Shown: positions 1 to 11,221 of the stretch, one piece after another
Position numbering within the stretch: position 1 is the stretch's first letter
Layout of the letters: every line of letters begins with the position of its first letter
Origin: Zygnema cylindricum
Lineage: Eukaryota > Streptophyta > Zygnematophyceae > Zygnematales > Zygnemataceae
Direction of reading: 5' to 3'
Assembly (NCBI GenBank): GCA_037447655.1
Contig: JBBHKE010001059.1
Coordinates: 1 to 27,500 of the forward strand
DNA: 27,500 nt
Notes under the pieces: generated by a model
What the model was told of the DNA's origin: nothing
The model's input: only the letters and a program-made list of their open reading frames with translations
Databases searched by the model: none
Program-made: the position numbers and the translations under genes

Positions 1-250
1 GCTGACAAAGCTCTGATGCTGCGGTGTCAGTAATGAGGTTTTGTCGTAGGGAGAGCTTCTGCAACTGTGCCAGTTGGCGGAACTGAGGATCTATGCACGA
101 GAGACGGTTGGCTGTAAGGTCAAGCTCGGTCAAAGTGGGAGGCAGAGGGACAGAGGAGAGATCAGGAAGTTGGCTGCCTGTGAGATCCATAACCTGTCCA
201 TCATCTGATATGAAGATGGGATACCCTGCCGAAGCATCTTCCTGCCCCAT
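1..250 (-). CDS. SDS22-like leucine-rich-repeat protein (PP1 regulatory subunit), N-terminal part
   Basis: The minus strand is open from an ATG at 250 to the window edge (83 codons plus one base), so only the N-terminus is present. Seen: a short acidic leader (MGQEDASAGYPIFISDDG), then LRR-type sequence with the repeat cores LDLTANRLSCID and LQKLSLRQNLITD, about 23 residues apart. Known: this spacing and the LDLTxNxL / KLSLRQNxI pattern are typical of the N-terminus of SDS22 (PPP1R7), a leucine-rich-repeat protein that binds the PP1 catalytic subunit in nucleus and cytoplasm; plant members have about 340-390 residues. The start is the first Met before the conserved leader. It lies head to head with the F-box/kelch gene at 1185, so the 934 bp between may hold both promoters. 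Inference: SDS22 orthologue. Another LRR protein is possible because only two repeats are visible. Confidence 0.82.
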   Translation of the reverse strand, partial: MGQEDASAGYPIFISDDGQVMDLTGSQLPDLSSVPLPPTLTELDLTANRLSCIDPQFRQLAQLQKLSLRQNLITDTAASELCQ

Positions 251-1184
251 GGTCTTCCCGCTTTTCCAGCAGTTTTTCGACTCTATTTCAGACTACTCTA
301 AGAAACCTTAGCATCTTCCTAGAGGACCTTAGCGTTTCTTTACACACCCGGAAAAAGAAAAAAGTATCGACTCTCCTATGAGGTTTTACTGAGAAAGAGA
401 TGCAAGAAGGGAAGATACTGCTGTTTCTGGTTTGAAGCCCGCTGTTCAACATCCGACGAACTCCACCTTCAACAAACGTCTTCTTCAACAAAAGTCTCTT
501 ACAAAGTTACAAAAAGTGGAATCAACTTGACCAATGCATCCCCAGTTATACTTTCGATGGGAGAATTTTTTTTCTTTCTTTTGGAAGACTCGTGTTGGCT
601 GTCCACGTCGGAACGAATGCATCGCTGAGATTGTACAGATTCAGTACAGTATAGTACTGAATTGTAAATTGCTGGACTGTACGGAATATTACTGTTTACT
701 TTATCGTTCCGTACCGTAATCCTTTTGTAAATCTGTCATATTGTGGTTCAAACCATTCGGTTTTGACTTCACGTCGTCGCGATATGGCCGTACGATTAGC
801 CCTTATCCGTGTGTAACTGTGCTTGTGTGAAAGATGTCGAACTGGGAAACTCCGCCACGGTATGCATGCATGGAATCCCGTATTGACGAACAATGAAATA
901 CGAAATAGTTTGCAGTATGTAGCGTATAGAATCTCAGCATCGCAAAATCCACCGTTAGCTCATTTTGCAACGCCTGTTATAGCCGTCCGATCAAACATTA
1001 CACAAGAAATAAATATCTCTGACCTGGGCAACAGACCAACAGTTGGCAGCCTGCCACATGTCAGCCACTTGCCCTAACCTCTTTGTTCATCTTTCTTGTG
1101 ACGCAACAAAAAATGACCTTGTCGTCCTCAACATATAATTGTTTTTTTCCGCGTAATCTTCTTTCTTCGGCCAGATAAGTAGCC
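251..1184. promoter_or_regulatory. Divergent intergenic region between the SDS22-like and F-box/kelch genes
   Basis: No convincing coding sequence is seen here. The region must carry the 5' UTRs and promoters of two genes transcribed away from each other. A pyrimidine-rich stretch at about 1140-1170 lies just before the F-box gene start and would be its 5' UTR. At 639-664 an imperfect palindrome around TTCAGTACAGTATAGTACTG belongs to the GTACAGTAC-type repeat found elsewhere in the window. I see no clear TATA box that I would defend. Confidence 0.45.
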
Positions 1185-2450
1185 ATGGATACAGAAGGTA
1201 TTGTCGATATGAATATGTCTGATCACCTGGGGAATATGTCGTCAAACACTTCTCTCCTTCCTGGTCTTCATGACGAGCTTGCAGTCGAGTGTCTTATCCG
1301 CACCTCTCGGTTTTGTCAAGCGACAAACATGCCTCTTGTGTGTCGGGCATGGCGCTCTCTCATCAAATCTGGCTCTCTCCACAGACTCAGAGATATTGCT
1401 GGAATTTCAGAGGAGCATCTTTATGTACGGACAGAGGCTTTCACAGAAAAAGGCCAATGGCGTGCCTATGATCCGAATACTGCCAAGTGGCGAGCCATTG
1501 CTGAGATGCCAGGCGTCCCTCCTGGTGTAGATTTGGTTGATTTTGCTTCTGTTGTTATAAAAAACAACTTAATTGTTGTCGGTGGGACATACATGAATAT
1601 CCGAGGGATTAAATTTGACCGTCACAATGGTTTGCTAGGAGCCACGAGAGAGGTGCGAACTTATGATGCAATTTCTAACAAATGGAAATTCTTAACTCCA
1701 ATGCACAGAGCCAGGTGCAACTTTTCTTGCTCAGTCCTTCCGGACGGCAAAATTTACGTAGCAGGAGGCTATGCCAAGCAGGACATGGATGACGCTGAGT
1801 GCTATGACCCAGAGTCAGACATGTGGCAGCAGCTTCCCTCCATGACTACAACTCATTGGCGGAGCATCACTGCTGTATTCGGTGGTTGTTTCTATGTTAT
1901 TGGAGGAAGAATTGGCGGAACTGCGAGGTTTTGTCGCAACGATGAGAAAGTGAAAGCAGATATATGGGATCCTGAAAAGCGTGAGTGGTTTGCTCAAGAA
2001 TTTTGGCTCGAGCGGGAGGTATGTCTGCGACAGGTGGTCAGTCATGGTGGCCTCCTTGTGGGAGCGGATTTGCAAGAGCAGAAGCTCTGTACTTTGGAGG
2101 CCAATGAAAGCGGCTCTTATCATTTGGATGCTGTGGGGTTAATTCCAGCTCCTGAAGGAATGATTAGGTTAAATTTTCGGCTCGTGAGTTTCGTTGGGCA
2201 AGTGTGGGTAGTTGGAGGAACATACACTTCTCTACCATACAAAGAATCAACCCCCTATTCAGTAGGCGTCGATCTATTGTACAGTTCTCACTTTCAGGAT
2301 GCTTTGACTGCAGACTGTTGTGTGATAGAGGGGTTAACGGATGAATCAAGTATCGTTGATTTGTCAAGTGAACATCAGAAGGTTAAGAAAACCATAGACA
2401 TGGAAGGGCATGCGGGAAGGGTAACTGGATGTGCCGTTGTAGCTATTTAA
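1185..2450 (+). CDS. F-box/kelch-repeat protein, single exon
   Basis: This is a 421-residue protein in one exon. An in-frame TAA at 1176 precedes the ATG, which fixes the start. Residues about 24-64 form an F-box (LLPGLHDELAVECLIR, then MPLVCRAWRSLIKSG), the Skp1-binding segment of SCF ubiquitin ligases. Residues about 90-275 carry kelch repeats with the family signs: AYDPNTAKWRAIAEMP, IVVGGTY, YDAISNKWKFLTPMHRAR, IYVAGGY, CYDPESDMWQQLPSM, FYVIGGR and IWDPEKREWF, each with a GG pair and a downstream Y-W spacing. Further Gly-Gly blades (GGLLVGAD, WVVGGTY) continue to about residue 345. Known: F-box/kelch proteins pick substrates for ubiquitination in cytosol or nucleus, and plants have dozens of them. 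Substrate cannot be read from the sequence. Lack of introns is common in this family. The gene converges on the DUF3067 gene. The last 60 residues show no recognisable motif. Confidence 0.92.
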   Translation: MDTEGIVDMNMSDHLGNMSSNTSLLPGLHDELAVECLIRTSRFCQATNMPLVCRAWRSLIKSGSLHRLRDIAGISEEHLYVRTEAFTEKGQWRAYDPNTAKWRAIAEMPGVPPGVDLVDFASVVIKNNLIVVGGTYMNIRGIKFDRHNGLLGATREVRTYDAISNKWKFLTPMHRARCNFSCSVLPDGKIYVAGGYAKQDMDDAECYDPESDMWQQLPSMTTTHWRSITAVFGGCFYVIGGRIGGTARFCRNDEKVKADIWDPEKREWFAQEFWLEREVCLRQVVSHGGLLVGADLQEQKLCTLEANESGSYHLDAVGLIPAPEGMIRLNFRLVSFVGQVWVVGGTYTSLPYKESTPYSVGVDLLYSSHFQDALTADCCVIEGLTDESSIVDLSSEHQKVKKTIDMEGHAGRVTGCAVVAI

Positions 2451-3849
2451 TTAAAGAGCAGTTGCTACATTAGATTCTGAAAACGTTATGTGACTATACT
2501 TCTTTATTAAGGAAGCGATAATGTACATACTACCTTTTGTTTTGGTAATTGAAAGTTAAATGAATTTCCAGGACTCAGTGCCATGTGTATGTTTTCCCTG
2601 GTATACAATAGCGAGTTATTTGCCTTGAGCTGTATGTAAATACGCAAATTGTTGCTTCTGTAGGTTCACAGTGTTTAATGAAGAGCCGTGGTTGCTGACT
2701 ATTTGATGCCAGCATTTAAGACAAATAATTTTTTTATGTTCTGGAGCCTTCAAGGTTTAGCATTGCTTTTTTCATGTGTGTGCATCAACCTTGAACAAAA
2801 TTTTTGGGCTCATCTGACATCATTTTCGTCAGTTTGTCCTGTAATCTGTGAACACCCACTAGGCTGGCCTCTGATCTGTCACATTTATTGAAAAGGCTTA
2901 GTTTTTATTGTATATGTCTGGTTGTGAAGAGTTGTTGTATACCCTTAAAAGCTTTAGGCAGGAAGATGTATGTCGATTATGTTGGTTGTATTGATTATGC
3001 CATGACATGTCAGATCATGATCATATCATTAGAAAACTTAACGAATTTGAAATGGGAAAATCCTGAGCATGTGTTGAATTTCAGCTGCAACCTACTTAAT
3101 TTCAATTGGAAAATGGATTGGAAAATTTTGGAAGACAGGTGAAACAACGGAACTCTGTATTGAGAAGGTCTCAATAAATTGCCTGTGGGTTTATCAGATT
3201 CAGTTCCAACCAGAAACGTAAAACATATTGGGAATATGTTTCTCCAGTGAGGGTGAATTGATTCAATGAAGAATATTGATTCAATGCAGCGAGGTATGAC
3301 ATATCAAATTTAGAGGATGTTCTTGCCAATGACATGCCATAACATCTGGAAAAGCACTGTTTTTACATCCCACCCAGTCACAGGAAACACGGATATTTTC
3401 ATCTCGATCATTCTTGTGCACACATGGCAAAACTTATGTACACTGCTGAAAAATTACTCTCTTTAATTAGTCTGCATATGACCATTCAAATTGCCTCACA
3501 AGGGACATGGCAAATATTGTAAGTTCCTAGGAACACTTCTGCAATAGTAAAAACATAAGTGCGCCTTATCCAGCTCTAGCTAAACAATCAGACTGCCCCA
3601 TTTTTCCTTTCCGAACATAGAAATATATGCGTGCCTCAGTTGAAAGGTAACATAAAATATCCTTACTTTCTAACTCGGCTTACAGTATATCGCAATACAA
3701 TCAACATAAACACTGCCAGAATACAAGCTCACATGCCTTATATAACTCTACAAGATACTGTCGTCAGTTGCTGTTAATCTTCTACATTGAAATAAAATAA
3801 TACATGTTCAGTACATTTGAAATCCCTTTGAGCCATTCATCTATGAACT
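2451..3849. other. Convergent 3' flanks (F-box/kelch and DUF3067 genes)
   Basis: No gene seen. Two converging transcripts end here: the F-box/kelch 3' UTR from the left and the DUF3067 3' UTR from the right. A canonical AATAAA at 3173-3178 on the plus strand is the best poly(A) signal for the F-box gene and would give a 3' UTR of about 730 nt. Short reading frames at 2688-3142 have the composition of AT-rich noncoding DNA and no family resemblance. Confidence 0.45.
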
Positions 3850-6029
3850 TCAGAAATGATCCATCCATTCTTGTCCTCGCCTCTCTCCTCGACCGATATC
3901 AAGAGGAATTGAGACAGCCTTGGCACCCCCACCTCCAGTATACCCTGGCCGTTGCTTTGTCGAGCGCACGTAGTTTCTCACCCTGAAGAAAGGAACAAAC
4001 ATTCACATCACCAACAATTGCAGGTAACTACACAGAGTTTCATATGCAGGAAACCATCCCTTAAGAGGCATGCATTGGCCACTACTGCAGCACACGTGGT
4101 CTTCGAATAATGAGCTCATTCTAGTGCAGAATCTACAAAAACACGCCATTCCCATGCAGAGGACAAAAAAAACAAAAACCAATCCTCTGGAACTGTGATG
4201 GCTAAGATTGAGAATATGGTTCGAACATACTTATCAGCGACACCCCAAATGTTAAGAAACTCCGCAACAGCGTCCAACTGCTCAAGGTACATTTCCTCCT
4301 GAAATCACCTCCCAGAATAATTTACACACTTGAGAAATTTCCCTAAAAATTTTCATTTTCTCTGTTTGAAATCTTTTTGTCCAACAAGATTATTCTGAAT
4401 AACATCTCAAGGCCACATTTTATTTTTGGAACAATACTTACTTGTTATAAGGTCGTTACTACTGGCGACACTTACCAGTAATCAGCCTAATCGTACAAAA
4501 ACATGTACATTTTTACAAAATCATACAATTTTTTGTACAATTACTATTGACTCGCCCGTTACAGCATACAAATCAGGTGCAGCTCATCAGTGGAGAACTC
4601 CTGGAACTGAAAGTTTTTAATGTAGCAGTGTATGATGAAAATACTTTGGGGCCATATCCAGCCAAAGCAGGTGACTTCAGAGCAGCGAGATAGGTCAGTC
4701 AATATCTCACCGTCAAATGAAATGATCTTTGCTCAAGGCACTTCCACATTATCTGCATAAAACAAGCCCATCAACCAGCGAAAGACTTATGATGAATTAA
4801 AAAGACTATACCTTTTCATTTCTGTTCAATAGGTAATTGGTCGTTGACATCTTCTTCGTCCTTGTCCTAGTAATCCGAAACAAGATAAACAATATGCAAA
4901 ATACCAACTTGAAACAACACTTTTGTTTGTCTGAGGCCTCGAACTTAAATAATCCTTAAATAAGTAATCATAAATTATGAATTAAGCAGAAAAACGTTCT
5001 AAGTATGCATCTGAAGCTCACAAATGGCTATAATCAGCATACCTGTAAATAAACTCTATTGTTGAATTTGCATAGACGAACATCATAGGAGCATCCATAT
5101 TTCGCAAGAACCAATTCCCTGCAGTCGACCACCAACAACCATTCATTCCTCACCTCTGTCAGAACAGTTTTTTGTTCGGCCAAACCAGCTATCTAGCTAT
5201 CACCATAATCTGGAGAAAAAAGCCGCTCACATGAAAAATTGGCAAAAGACTGCATAACACTATGAGAGTAACTGACATTTCAAACCATAAAAAGAAGTCG
5301 AAATTGTCTTTTAGAAAAAAATAACACAGACAAATTGAGACGCCATTACTGCAGCGTCTCACACTTCTACAAGAATTTGAAACGGTATATGGACAGAGAG
5401 CATTCAAGTCACAATAGTTAGCATGCAGAACTTTTTAAATCGGCAGTCATATTCATTACACGGGCGAGCTCAGTTACACAAAGAAAAGGTCAGAAATTAG
5501 CAATTTGTTACTCTATAATAACATAGTGTTCTTGAATGTCTACAAGATAAAATTAAAGGAATATACCATCACTCAAATATAGAGAGCTAGAGATAGTGAG
5601 GGAGAAAATAAGCCACATGCTAAAGTTGCGAAAAGCTACATTTCTGTAAGCTGTAAATGCTAAAATTGTCAAATATATGAATCGAAAAATCTGAATTATA
5701 ATTCACCTTATTTGTCTTCCTGTTATCCTGGGGGCTGGCTGAAGGGAAGCTTCTAATCTCGCCCTCGCATTGACAATATCTTCAGTCTCTCCAAACCTCT
5801 CCCGAACCTCCTCGGGCTCGGAACCTGCCATGTCTTCTCTCAGTGATGCTCTTGCTTGGAGCTTTCCTCGATGCAGCACCTCTACCGCACTCTCTAGCCT
5901 TACTTTGAGCAAATTTCTATTGAAAGGACGAGCAGACAAATGCAAAGAACTGCATTCCGCTGAATGAAGACAGGTTATGTGACGTGACTGAAGAAGACTT
6001 TGTGTCCTGATAAGCCCGCAAGCAGCCAT
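3850..6029 (-). CDS. DUF3067-family protein, probably plastid-targeted, five exons
   Basis: Five coding exons on the minus strand: 6029-5707, 5118-5043, 4752-4711, 4298-4231 and 3982-3850. All introns are GT-AG and phases join exactly (642 nt, 213 residues). Exon 1 (about 107 residues) starts MAACGLIRTQSLLQSRH; it is rich in Ser, Arg and Leu and poor in acids at first, as expected of an organelle transit peptide, then turns charged. Exons 2-5 give the conserved part: ELVLAKYGCSYDVRLCKFNN, RVYLQ, IMWKCLEQRSFHLT, EEMYLEQLDAVAEFLNIWG, then KQRPGYTGGGGAKAVSIPL. Known: DUF3067 proteins occur in cyanobacteria and plants and share LxxKxGxSYDV, MWxxLEQxSFxLTExxYLExLDAVAxxLNxWG and a RPxxGKAVSIPL end; their function is not established. 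Plastid targeting is inferred from taxonomic range and N-terminus. Exon 3 is only 42 nt, so automated models may miss it. The gene is divergent from the NDUFA3-like gene. Confidence 0.88.
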
Positions 6030-6794
6030 GGTTTCAGATCAATTAGCTGTTCTTAAACTCGGTCAAAGCTATGGAACTTGTGAACGGCAGATGATAAGAT
6101 TTAATAGATTACCCTCTATGGAGGATGTAGAAAATTTATAACATTGTACGGAACATGGATGTTTTCGTCCTTTGTACAAAAGTTTACCATACAGTAGATA
6201 TGTTTGTCACTTTGTCTCCTCACGGACGGCAAAACGGATCCCCGCAGTTTTGCAAACGCGTGGTGGACAGATGTGGTAAACTGCGAAAATGCGGCGTGCG
6301 GATCCAAACTGTGAGAATATCTGCGGTCGGAGAACTGCCAGTTGGCAGGCTCCATGTTTTTGGGAGGTCAACACGTGACTGTCACACCAGCGTGTGTCGG
6401 CGGCAGGTGAAGCCGAGGCAGGGCGCTGGACGATGGAGCTCGACCGACGGATTCATCGGACGGGTAGGGCCAGTCGCATTGCAATATATATTTTGCACAT
6501 TCGTACAGAAAAATAACGTATGCAATAGCCAATTAGTCAATTACACACATACTACGCTTATTTACATCTGCTAAAATATGTCCTTTACGCATGTCATTCA
6601 ATGTTTAAAGTTTTGAGCAAATTATTTACGCTAAACCGTTCCGTTACACTTTCAGCGCATAGCATCTATCTCTTCATGCGGTGCAGTTAACTCACGCGAT
6701 GTTGATGTCATCCAAACCCTAAAGTTTGATGCTGTCCAAACCCTAATATTTGCTCATCTCCCGATTCGTCACACACACACACACACAATCAGCC
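6030..6794. promoter_or_regulatory. Divergent promoter region, DUF3067 / NDUFA3-like
   Basis: 765 bp separate two start codons pointing away from each other. Visible elements are a G-box core CACGTG at 6372-6377, a tandem pair of telo-boxes at 6714-6745 (listed separately) and a CA microsatellite at about 6771-6787 ending eight bases before the NDUFA3-like ATG, so most likely within its 5' UTR. A 139-codon open frame at 6155-6574 has no family resemblance and is probably fortuitous. Confidence 0.45.
6714..6745 (+). promoter_or_regulatory. Two telo-boxes in a 24-bp direct duplication
   Basis: AAACCCTA occurs at 6714-6721 and again at 6738-6745, within a tandem duplication of about 24 bp (TTGATGTCATCCAAACCCTA then TTGATGCTGTCCAAACCCTA). 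Known: telo-boxes near the transcription start of plant genes are linked to growth-related, ribosomal and respiratory gene expression. They sit 50-80 bp before the ATG of the NDUFA3-like gene, so a role in its promoter or 5' UTR is likely. A third telo-box lies at 22000-22007 before the NYN-LOTUS gene. Confidence 0.5.
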
Positions 6795-9700
6795 ATGGCT
6801 ATTGGAGCTTCCATACGCCATGCATTCATTCAAGAGCCTGTCGTTTGCTGGTCCCTCATCATCGCCTCCATAGGTGAGAAATCTCGCGTGCCACGTCACA
6901 GTAACGGTATCATCCCAAAAATTCACGGTGACTCCGTGAATTCAGTTTGTTACGACTTTCAGCATTTCGGTCGATTGAAGCGCCGGAAATCGCAGTATTC
7001 CCCATGAAATTTGCAGAAAATGCGTCATTGATACTCCTGTAGTGTTACCAAACATATAGCATAAATAGCAAACATTTGTCTACGTTTAAAATTCGTTTTG
7101 TCGTTTATTGTATAGCTTAGTTTATTCGTTTCACATTTTCATCTTCTTAATTTGATTTTCTGTTCATCGTCTTTTAGGTTCAGATAGGCCTGCTATTTAG
7201 TAGCTAGCTTACAATTGGAAACTATTCACTTGAGTATTATTTTTAAGCTATTTTCATCTTCTCTGGCTGCTTAATATAAGAAGAGGAATAGGTCAGCTCA
7301 TCATTTGGTGTAGCTTGTCGAAGCTAATGGATGAATATATCTTCATTTTTTTTCAGCAAGATCATCCTTCATGTATTTCATATGTGAAAACCAGTAAATA
7401 TTACTGAAGAGTTCTGGTAAATACGGCCATTCTCTGATGAAAAAAAATGGGGGGGAGGAAATCGTTTCCTGTCAGATCTTAAAATGTTTTTTTTTTTACG
7501 TTTTACTTTTTTCAAGAAAAATTCATCAGACAATAGCTCATTTAACCTTGAATGAAAATGTACCTCATGGTGTCCACAAACATTAAAAAAACGAAAGTGT
7601 ATTTGTGGACTTCATTGATACTTCTCCATTTTCTTTGGATAAGGAAACTATCTGATAGACGTTATGGACCTGTTGGTTTTTCAAGAAGGAGAAAAAGTTT
7701 CGAAGTTTTTAATTAACACACACTAGTGTGACTTTAGTTGACAATTTGTCACTAATGTTAATCCTCAAAATGTTAATTTTCTTTAGTCAGTTGTGTTTCC
7801 ACATTGCTCGTATCATGTACTAAACATTTTACCATACTCGAATCAAAAAACCAAATGTTGTATTTATTTCTGGACTGGAAAGTTATATTTTTCTCAACCA
7901 ACTCTGAAAATGCCTTTCTTTGTTATAAATCTCTAATTGTTGAAAGGTTGATTGATTTTAATCCATGTAAGGAATAAAGTTGACAACTGATGTGAAATTG
8001 TTTCCTCTCTGTTTCTTTGTCTGCAATGTCGGTCAGGTCTTATCCTTCCAGCAGTTGTACCTCCCATCAGGGAGCGATGGGCCGTGAAACCTATTCCTCC
8101 CCCAAAAGCTTCTGAGGTATGGGAAAACTTCCCAGCTCACTTGTCCATTTCCCTTTCCTCGTGGTCCAAATTTCAAGTGTTACATTTTTGTTTAACAAAG
8201 AAAGAATTGCAGGCTTGGTGAAGGGACACAAAGAAATTGCAAGCCGTTACACTTTGTGGCATGGTTTAACATAAGTGTTGGACGTATTGTTATCAGTGCG
8301 AGTTTGGGTCCGTGCTGATGTGTATTTCTGTCTTGGCACGTCAAGGTTTGGAAACCCTTTCAGGATAGGATCGTGTGAACAATCCTTTTTAGGTCCTAAT
8401 AGCTCAGCCTGCAAACCATGTCAGCTATTTAAGCTTTCTCTCATTTTTTAATCTTTCCTCCACTTCGAATTTGTTCTCTGGATCCTGTATTTTCTCAATA
8501 CCACTATGACTGCAAATAGTTGGGGGGTCAATAATATTGACGCAAAAGAGTCTGATCCACACATTCGTCCACGTAAAAAGAGGGGATACTCATTCTCATA
8601 CTACTTGCAACCAGTAGACTACACCTTGAATCGTTATTAGCGTATAGAAATTATTAGTGTAAAGAATAAATTAGCGTCATTCATTCTAATTTAGTGCCGG
8701 GAGACGTGGCAGAGTATGGTCCACGTCCTTAAATAGTGTAATCTATTCTATTTAAGGTATCAATGTCAAAATTTTGGGGTGCCGATATAGAGTACATAAG
8801 GCTAATAACGATTCACGGTGTAGTGTGGTCTAAACTAAATAACGGGGAGGCTTCAAAATCCTGGCACTTCAAACTAGGATTGCCCTGTCTAACCTCGAGT
8901 CTAAAGCTCTAGAAAAAATATTGGCATGAAGGAAATGATGTGGAATGCTGGTCCACTGTTCCCAGTAATTTGTTTCAGCATCACACTAGTAAGCACTCAT
9001 ACTTCTATGCACTTCTACTGCGGTTGAAATTAACCTATGAAAAGGCAAACAAAGAATGCGACTCACAAGGCTGGCGTCAACACTAATAATAGGAACTTCG
9101 TAGCCGTCCTTCTCATTGGTTGGTATTTTGTGAATGTTCAGAAGCAGTTATAGCTATGATCTTTCGATAACCCCCTGTCTCCATCTATCATCAGTCGATT
9201 GTATTCCATTTCACGCCTTTTACTGGATTCTTTTCCAAACAGGCTATGGGTCTGCTAGCTGAAATGTACAAAGTGAGGGGTAGATTAGGTGGGAGCAGTT
9301 GAAGCTCTTGAGAGCATCTCCTTTCAGTGAAATCGTTTGGTGGTTTTTTTTTAACTGTTCCTCGACCTTCAGCATCATTTCAGTCTTGTATATGAAAATC
9401 GTTGTGGAAGTTTGTTTGATTGGTTAAACTTTCTGGATAAGCCAAAAAAGTAAGAACCAGCCACCTGAGAACAGGGTAAGAGCTGCCTGTGACATGTAGT
9501 TCCGTCTTGCATCATGACATACAATTGTTTATTATTATCATTTTCAATTGTCTCTTTCTAACTTCTGCAAACAATAGTGTTGTAGTACATGTGCTATATG
9601 TGCTCTGATTCTTTCCTTCTTTCTTTTAGGGTTTTATTTTTGGCTGTTAAAATGTATCTGTTCGAACCTTGTTTCCTGAGATTCTTCATTTAAATGTGAA

Positions 9701-10233
9701 ACCTTTTTAGTTTCTCAGATGTTTAAGGGATTATGAAGATTTCCCGGTTTCGAATGACCGTTTGTGGCGGTTTTTTTACTTCACACTTGTAATGCTGACT
9801 TATTTGATGGCCTAATTGTTGGTAATATGGTTCTTCCGTCCATTTCTAGTGTTCCTGAATGCTAGTTATACGCTAATTGTACAATGACAATCTGAGTTTG
9901 AACATGAAAAAGGTTTTTGGCACTTCTGCTGATTTTTGGAAGTAGGCATCACATTCTTGTCTTTTCATATCCTTTCGTCAACTCAAGAAATGATATTATA
10001 GAATAAAAGGCTTTACTAACCAAGGAAGTGTGGCGATCTATCCTACAGATTACAGCATGTGAAGTAATTTATGTTTCTTCCCAACATTGCTATGGAAACC
10101 CACTTTCCTTCTTTCATAATATATGGCGTAATGGGTCTTGAGAAATAGGTCTTTGCTACAAAAAAAAGAAATTGTGTCGTTTTTTATCCTTGTGCAGGTG
10201 GTTGCCGCTATGTCTGGAAAAAGGAACAGTTGA
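6795..10233 (+). CDS. Small single-pass membrane protein resembling complex I subunit NDUFA3/B9
   Basis: Exon 1 is 6795-6873 (ATG in the context AGCCATGG) and exon 2 is 8037-8116; both have clean GT-AG borders and matching phase. They encode MAIGASIRHAFIQEPVVCWS, then LIIASIGLILPAVVPPIRER, then WAVKPIPPPKASE. This fits a short matrix-side leader, one transmembrane helix (about residues 16-36) and a proline-rich tail, the layout of NDUFA3/B9, a small accessory subunit of mitochondrial NADH dehydrogenase. The last exon is uncertain. Choice A is 10198-10233 (VVAAMSGKRNS, stop), giving 64 residues. Choice B is 9243-9302 (AMGLLAEMYK, then VRGRLGGSS, stop), giving 72. Choice C uses both, with an internal donor after 9272. 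I prefer A because the tail PPPKASEVVAAMSG looks like plant homologues as I remember them, which is unverified. The intron after exon 2 holds a 199-bp MITE. Confidence 0.62.
8622..8820. mobile_element. TA-flanked MITE, 199 bp, full copy 1
   Basis: Terminal inverted repeats are seen: left CACCTTGAATCGTTATTAGC, and right (reverse complement) CACCGTGAATCGTTATTAGC. A TA dinucleotide flanks each side (8620-8621 and 8821-8822). The length equals that of the copy at 20000-20198. An internal inverted repeat CCTTAAATAG ... CTATTTAAGG lies at about 8728-8757. It has no coding capacity. A TA target duplication with short inverted repeats fits the Tc1/mariner (Stowaway-type) superfamily. It lies inside the second intron of the NDUFA3-like gene. 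Confidence 0.75.
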
Positions 10234-11221
10234 TCAAAGCCCGTATTGACAGCCGGTTCTATGGAACTGTTAGTTTGATACTGTTCCACAAGACTTAGCA
10301 TTCCTATGTTGCATACATCTTTATCACGCCAATTGCGTGGCGGGATCCAGTGGATGAAATTTCCGTACACCTTCGGAGCAAAGAAGCAAAATTGACATGC
10401 AAAGTCGATGGTGATATGTTTCCTTTGCACTGGATCAGCGTGTTAGCAACGTTTTTCATAATTCGAAGGAGGGAACTCAGGATCTGTCCTTAGAATAGGT
10501 GGTGGCTCTCTTGCTTTCATAGCATTTGTCATTTTTGGTGAATGGTTTTTACGAGGCTGTGGCATGCGTACTTGCATGTATCGAAAATAGATTTTTCCCA
10601 ACTTTGGTTAAAGTTTATAAAAGAGGAGATACAAAATGCTTAATCAGGATTGTGACAGTTGAGCAGCAAATGAATTTAAAAGGGAATGGATATTTGTCGC
10701 TGTGATTAAATTTATCGTTTGTCAGTGAATGATAAATTGTATGTGTTGGTTAGTGTTCCGATGGTAATTTGCAAGTCAAAAGCGGTTTGGTACTTTGTGA
10801 GTCTCAAAGGTATTATTTGGAGCCAATCAGTGCATTTTTTTAATTTTGTGCACTTAGATGTGTTGCAAACACAGTGGTTTATAGAGGCTGTTAACTATGG
10901 TGACGTCCAAAAGTGAAAAGTGGCATCAAATAGTGAACGTGAAGTGAAAGTGCATACACTCAAGTCGTGACGGCTTAACTGTATTTATGGGCCTCATCTT
11001 TGCAAAAATCAGTTATTCAAAAGCTAATTGAAAAATTACTGAATAGAGAGGGACATGAACATTCTTGTGAATTTCAGGTTGAACAACACAGTATGAATTG
11101 ACGTTTACTTTACTTTGGTAAAAATGATTTTTTCGTACGGCTAAAGTTTTTGTCAAAGTTCCCTGAATTTTAGGGCAAAAAGACAGAGAAAAGTAGATAC
11201 TTTAATACATGGGGACATACC

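Noticed and set aside
6155-6574. A 139-codon plus-strand open frame in the divergent promoter
   Set aside because: Composition is odd (Cys/Arg-rich), no family resemblance, no splice or start context; it lies between two well-supported gene starts.
10050-10430. A 126-codon minus-strand open frame
   Set aside because: No domain or motif is visible, and it overlaps the candidate last exon and 3' UTR of the NDUFA3-like gene on the other strand.
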